A stretch of DNA of 8,600 bases from an uncultured Bacilli bacterium (GTDB lineage: Bacteria; Bacillota_I; Bacilli_A; RF39; UBA660). Of this stretch, positions 5,780 through 8,600 are shown piece by piece (positions within the stretch are counted from its first letter, which is position 1; every line of letters begins with the position of its first letter). The notes below the pieces were generated by a model, which worked only from the letters and a program-made list of their open reading frames with translations, was not told the origin of the DNA and made no database searches. The DNA is taken from the NCBI GenBank assembly GCA_947623755.1, contig CANQHB010000032.1, forward strand, positions 1 to 8,600. The letters run 5' to 3'. The translations under genes were made by a program, and so were the position numbers.

Positions 5780-6594
5780 TATTCTTCACCTTCACTATCT
5801 TTATTCTCTGCTTCATAGAATACTTCTGGACGTGGATTTAAAGAATCAATTAATAACATTCTAAATTCATCTAAAGTTAGATTATAATTAATTTCCCCAT
5901 CAACGGCAATACTAAGTCTTCCACTTTCTTCTGATACAACTAAAGCAATGGCATCACTTTCCTCAGCAATTCCTAAGGCTGCTCTATGTCTTGTCCCTAA
6001 TCTCTTCGAAATATTACTACTTAAACTTGTTTTAAATACGGCCCCCGCAACCGTAAGTCTATCTCCCTGTATAATTACTCCCCCATCATGTAAAGGCCCA
6101 TTTGGGAAAAATATTGTTTCTAATAAATCACTTGATAAATCTGCATATATCTTGGTCGCTGGTTCAATATATTCTTGTAATGATATTTCTCTTTCAATAA
6201 CTATTAAAGCCCCTATTCTATTTCTTTTAAAATATTCAATTGCTTTCATAATTTCATAAACTACTTTTTCTCTTTCATCAATAGTAAGTATCTTATGTCT
6301 TCCTAAAAGTTGGGTTCTTCCAATTGATTCTAAAACACTTCTAATTTCCGGTTGAAATATCACAATTATTGCTAATGGTCCCCATTCTAAACAATACTGT
6401 AAAATAATTCCTACTGTATATAAATTTAAAACATCACTTAATAATTTTATTAATAAAATTAAAATAACGCCTTTAAATATTAAAACCATTTTTATATTAT
6501 TCTTTATATTTTTTAAAATAAAATAAAATACGAGCCAAACTACACCAATATCGATGATTTTCGTAATGACTTCCCATATCATACTTAATGTCAT
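5779..6594 (-). CDS. cdaA: CdaA diadenylate cyclase (c-di-AMP synthase)
   Basis: CdaA condenses two ATP into cyclic di-AMP, the messenger controlling potassium and osmolyte balance and envelope stability in Firmicutes. This 271-residue protein has the standard layout: hydrophobic membrane segments at about 13-28, 36-56 and 60-80, the FQPEIRSVLESIGR linker (80-93), then the DAC domain. Active-site blocks are PLHDGGVIIQGDRL (167-180) and RLGTRHRAALGIAEESDA (198-215), with RHR at 202-204. VVSEESGRLSIAVDG follows at 219-233. The usual DGA motif reads DGG (170-172), a conservative change next to the catalytic Asp, which is kept. The ATG at 6594 has AAGGAAGAG at 6610-6602, seven bases upstream. cdaR is coupled downstream by a TAATG overlap. 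Confidence 0.96.
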   Translation of the reverse strand: MTLSMIWEVITKIIDIGVVWLVFYFILKNIKNNIKMVLIFKGVILILLIKLLSDVLNLYTVGIILQYCLEWGPLAIIVIFQPEIRSVLESIGRTQLLGRHKILTIDEREKVVYEIMKAIEYFKRNRIGALIVIEREISLQEYIEPATKIYADLSSDLLETIFFPNGPLHDGGVIIQGDRLTVAGAVFKTSLSSNISKRLGTRHRAALGIAEESDAIALVVSEESGRLSIAVDGEINYNLTLDEFRMLLIDSLNPRPEVFYEAENKDSEGEE

Positions 6595-6621
6595 TTCTTC
6601 ACTCTTCCTTTTTGCTTTTCT

Positions 6622-6650
6622 ATTATATCAAAAAAAGGGATTTTATTCCA
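6622..6650 (-). promoter_or_regulatory. Extended -10 promoter of cdaA-cdaR
   Basis: The minus strand has TGATATAAT at 6630-6622, a perfect extended -10 (TGnTATAAT). At 17 bases upstream the -35 is poor (TGGAAT, 6650-6645), as is usual when the extended motif is present. It lies in the 62-base gap after the 84-residue gene. A T-run at 6636-6630 just upstream could also help end the previous transcript, but the associated stem is only about 3 bp, so I do not call a terminator there. Confidence 0.65.
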
Positions 6651-6656
6651 TAGTTT

Positions 6657-6911
6657 TTAAGCGATTTCAACTTGAGCTTTAAACATTCTTGTCAAAACTG
6701 CAATAGCATCACTATCAATCACTTTTGTAACATAGGTTTCAAATCCGCTCACATATTCTTCTAATATTATTACGTTTTTAGGGTCGACTTCTCTATTTTG
6801 ATTTAACCCCATCGCTAGAAAATACTTTTTACCATGATACATTGCTTCATTTAACACAATATATTCTTCTTTATTTTCTAAAACTATAATTGAATTTGTT
6901 TTAAGTCCCAT
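6657..6911 (-). CDS. Small DUF1292/YrzB-like protein
   Basis: This 84-residue soluble protein has no membrane segment. The pattern is a short strand (NSIIVLENKEEYIVLNEAMY), a turn HGKKYFLAMGL, then NVIILEEYV and an acidic-to-helical tail ending VLTRMFKAQ. That layout resembles DUF1292, whose members read roughly as a target strand, a DGKKY turn and a V-I-L strand. The family's function is unknown. A GGAGG at 6924-6920 lies eight bases before the ATG, inside the end of the coiled-coil gene and only one base separates the two genes, so they share a transcript and probably a role. Assignment to DUF1292 is by eye and should be treated as moderate; the existence of the gene is well supported. Confidence 0.75.
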   Translation of the reverse strand: MGLKTNSIIVLENKEEYIVLNEAMYHGKKYFLAMGLNQNREVDPKNVIILEEYVSGFETYVTKVIDSDAIAVLTRMFKAQVEIA

Positions 6912-6912
6912 T

Positions 6913-8535
6913 TTATTTTCCTCCAGCTTCCGTTTTAACAGTTTCTACCGGAATGATTTCCACTACTTTAAGTCTTTCTGGTTCTTCTTTCTTTTCTTCT
7001 CTTAAAACTTCAGTTTCTAGTTTTTCTTGAATATTAGTATCTTCATGCTTCATTGTTGAAAGTATCATATCTATTTCATCGAATATCTCATCCGGTGTCT
7101 TTGTAAATTTCTGTCTATTCTTAATATCTTTAATTTCTTCATTTAAAGCTTTTAACTTTTCTTTATCTTCTTCTTCTTCTCTTAAATCTTTAGTATTAAA
7201 ATCCATTAACGTAAGTTTATTAAGTTTGGTTAATTCTTGTTCTAATTTCTCATTAGCTTCTTTTTTATTTTGAATTATTTTACTATCTTCTTTAGTAATT
7301 TCTATTTTACCAATTAAATCATCTTTATAATTAGTAAGTATTTCATTTAAGATATCTCTTTCTTTTTCTTTTTTACTAACGACACTTTCCAAATTAGCTT
7401 TAACTCTAGTTGGTTTATCTTTATCTTTAATTAAAGTATGATATTCTGTAATCTTTTTTTCTAAAGCTAAAAGTTCTTTTTCTAAATCGGTAATTCTAAC
7501 CCCCAAATTACTATTTACAAACTCATCTGTTTCTTTTATTTTATTTTCATATTCTGCAATAACTTTCTGATTATTTTTGATTTCTTCTTTAATATAAGTT
7601 ATTCTTTTACTTATCTCTCCACTATTTGCCTCTTCATAATTTTTATTATCAATTAAGGAAGCAAGTTCATCTCTTAAAGCCTCTTTTTTCTCTAACTCTT
7701 CATCTAAAACACTTCCTGATGAAATATCCATATAAGGTTTAGCTTTAACAATTGTTACTAACTCTTTAATTTTATTTACGGCACTTGTAATATCACTATT
7801 AATTAGGAATTCTTTGGCATCGGCCCCAATCATATTCGCATCAGTTAGTAATTCAATTTTTCTTTTCTCTAACTTATCTAAATCATTCATTAATTTATCT
7901 AACTGTTCTTCATCTTGCTTTTTTAAGTCTTCATCAATATACGCATTAGGATTATCTAAATTATCCATAATATCATTTAATCGTAATTTTTCTTGTTCTA
8001 ATTTCTCTGTTAATTCTTTTAAAGCTTGATTATTCAATTCTAATTCTTTTAATATTTCTTCATATAAACTATTTTTACTTTCAAGTTCTTCATTTAATTC
8101 TTGAACATTATCTTGTTCTTTTTTAAGTAAATTTTTATAGTATTCATTATCTTTACTACTCTTAACTTTTTCCGAAATGGTATCTACATATTTTATATTA
8201 GCTTCTAATTTTTCTTTTAAAGTTGTAATATCTTTATAAACCCTTTTTTCTCTCGTTTTTACTTCTTCCAAAGTATTTTTAATATCTTTTACTTTTCTAT
8301 TTAGGCGATTAATTTTATTTTTTAAACTAATCTCAATATTTTTATCTACTAATTCGTTAGACGCATTAAAATACCGAGAATCAACCATTAAACTTTTTAA
8401 ATCCTCAATTTCATTTCTTTTATTCTTGATATTTCTATTTATATTAATAAGTTCTGTATTAACTTCATCGATATTTAAAGACGAATTAGCCATATTAATT
8501 AAGGTATCTATACTATTAAATACTTCTGTATTCAT
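6913..8535 (-). CDS. Long cytoplasmic coiled-coil protein of unknown function
   Basis: This 540-residue protein is rich in Lys, Glu, Leu, Asn and Ile, with no Cys or Trp, no signal peptide and no membrane segment. Most of it (about 20-230 and 278-475) reads as heptad-like helix, for example ELNEELESKNSLYEEILKEL. The two halves are separated by a less regular linker (231-277) containing NMIGADAKEFL and AKPYMDISSGS. Near 476-496 is a short conserved-looking segment (TPDEIFDEIDMILSTM), followed by a charged, proline-containing tail. There is no Walker A or B, so it is not an SMC or RecN ATPase; a scaffold or filament role is possible but unproven. I prefer the ATG at 8535 to the GTG at 8538, because AGGTG at 8547-8543 is seven bases from the ATG but only four from the GTG. 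Upstream, TTGCAA (8599-8594) and TAGTAT (8576-8571) might be a promoter. Confidence 0.85.
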   Translation of the reverse strand: MNTEVFNSIDTLINMANSSLNIDEVNTELININRNIKNKRNEIEDLKSLMVDSRYFNASNELVDKNIEISLKNKINRLNRKVKDIKNTLEEVKTREKRVYKDITTLKEKLEANIKYVDTISEKVKSSKDNEYYKNLLKKEQDNVQELNEELESKNSLYEEILKELELNNQALKELTEKLEQEKLRLNDIMDNLDNPNAYIDEDLKKQDEEQLDKLMNDLDKLEKRKIELLTDANMIGADAKEFLINSDITSAVNKIKELVTIVKAKPYMDISSGSVLDEELEKKEALRDELASLIDNKNYEEANSGEISKRITYIKEEIKNNQKVIAEYENKIKETDEFVNSNLGVRITDLEKELLALEKKITEYHTLIKDKDKPTRVKANLESVVSKKEKERDILNEILTNYKDDLIGKIEITKEDSKIIQNKKEANEKLEQELTKLNKLTLMDFNTKDLREEEEDKEKLKALNEEIKDIKNRQKFTKTPDEIFDEIDMILSTMKHEDTNIQEKLETEVLREEKKEEPERLKVVEIIPVETVKTEAGGK

Positions 8536-8600
8536 CACTAATCACCTAAACCTTTTCTATTCTAAATATAATACTACCATAATTATTAAGTTTTTGCAAG

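Noticed and set aside
5779..6594. A cyclic-nucleotide synthase two genes from a defence module, suggesting a CBASS-like system
   Set aside because: CdaA with CdaR is the housekeeping c-di-AMP pair. It has its own promoter and terminator, and no CBASS effector or CD-NTase fold is present.
6630..6656. Terminator after the 84-residue gene
   Set aside because: There is a run of seven Ts on the minus strand, but the preceding stem is only about 3 bp, so read-through into cdaA is likely.
6913..8535. SMC, RecN or Rad50-like ATPase
   Set aside because: The protein has the coiled coils but no Walker A, signature or Walker B motif anywhere in 540 residues.
1..8600. CRISPR array, tRNA, rRNA or insertion sequence
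   Set aside because: No regularly spaced direct repeats, no tRNA cloverleaf or rRNA sequence, and no transposase or terminal inverted repeats were seen; gaps between genes are all under 170 bases.

Overview
The window is very AT-rich DNA from a low-GC Firmicute. Coding is dense, all eight complete genes end in TAA, and ribosome-binding sites are AGGAGG-like. A cdaA-cdaR pair of Bacilli type, together with surface proteins whose style I associate with uncultured gut Bacilli (RF39/Mollicutes-like or Erysipelotrichales-like lineages), suggests such an organism. The placement is an inference from protein style, not a phylogeny.

Layout on the minus strand, read right to left: (1) 8535-6657 holds a 540-residue soluble coiled-coil protein, then, after one base, an 84-residue protein resembling DUF1292/YrzB. 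(2) 6650-4391 is the c-di-AMP module: an extended -10 promoter, cdaA (diadenylate cyclase), cdaR (YbbR-repeat regulator, joined by a TAATG overlap) and an intrinsic terminator. The glmM gene that usually follows is absent here. (3) 4327-2394 is an accessory two-gene unit with its own likely promoter and a terminator: an AAA_15-type ATPase overlapping an RloB-family gene. This matches the architecture of the AbiL / RloA-RloB abortive-infection systems.

(4) On the plus strand, 2081-2375 is a small XRE-family regulator with a terminator, convergent with the RloB gene. It diverges from (5), 1986-1 on the minus strand: a near-consensus sigma-A promoter driving a 468-residue membrane-anchored extracellular protein, coupled by TAATG to a second anchored extracellular protein that runs off the left edge.

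The most unusual signal lies inside the 468-residue gene. A 111-base stretch (599-709) is 50% G+C in a strongly AT-rich setting and rich in NNC codons. It encodes the C-terminal segment ending in GARPAINLK, where C-type-lectin-like target proteins of diversity-generating retroelements (DGRs) carry their variable region. No reverse transcriptase or template repeat is in the window, so this is a candidate remote DGR target. Overall, conserved c-di-AMP genes adjoin an accessory segment that pairs a probable anti-phage module with a possibly hypervariable surface-protein operon.
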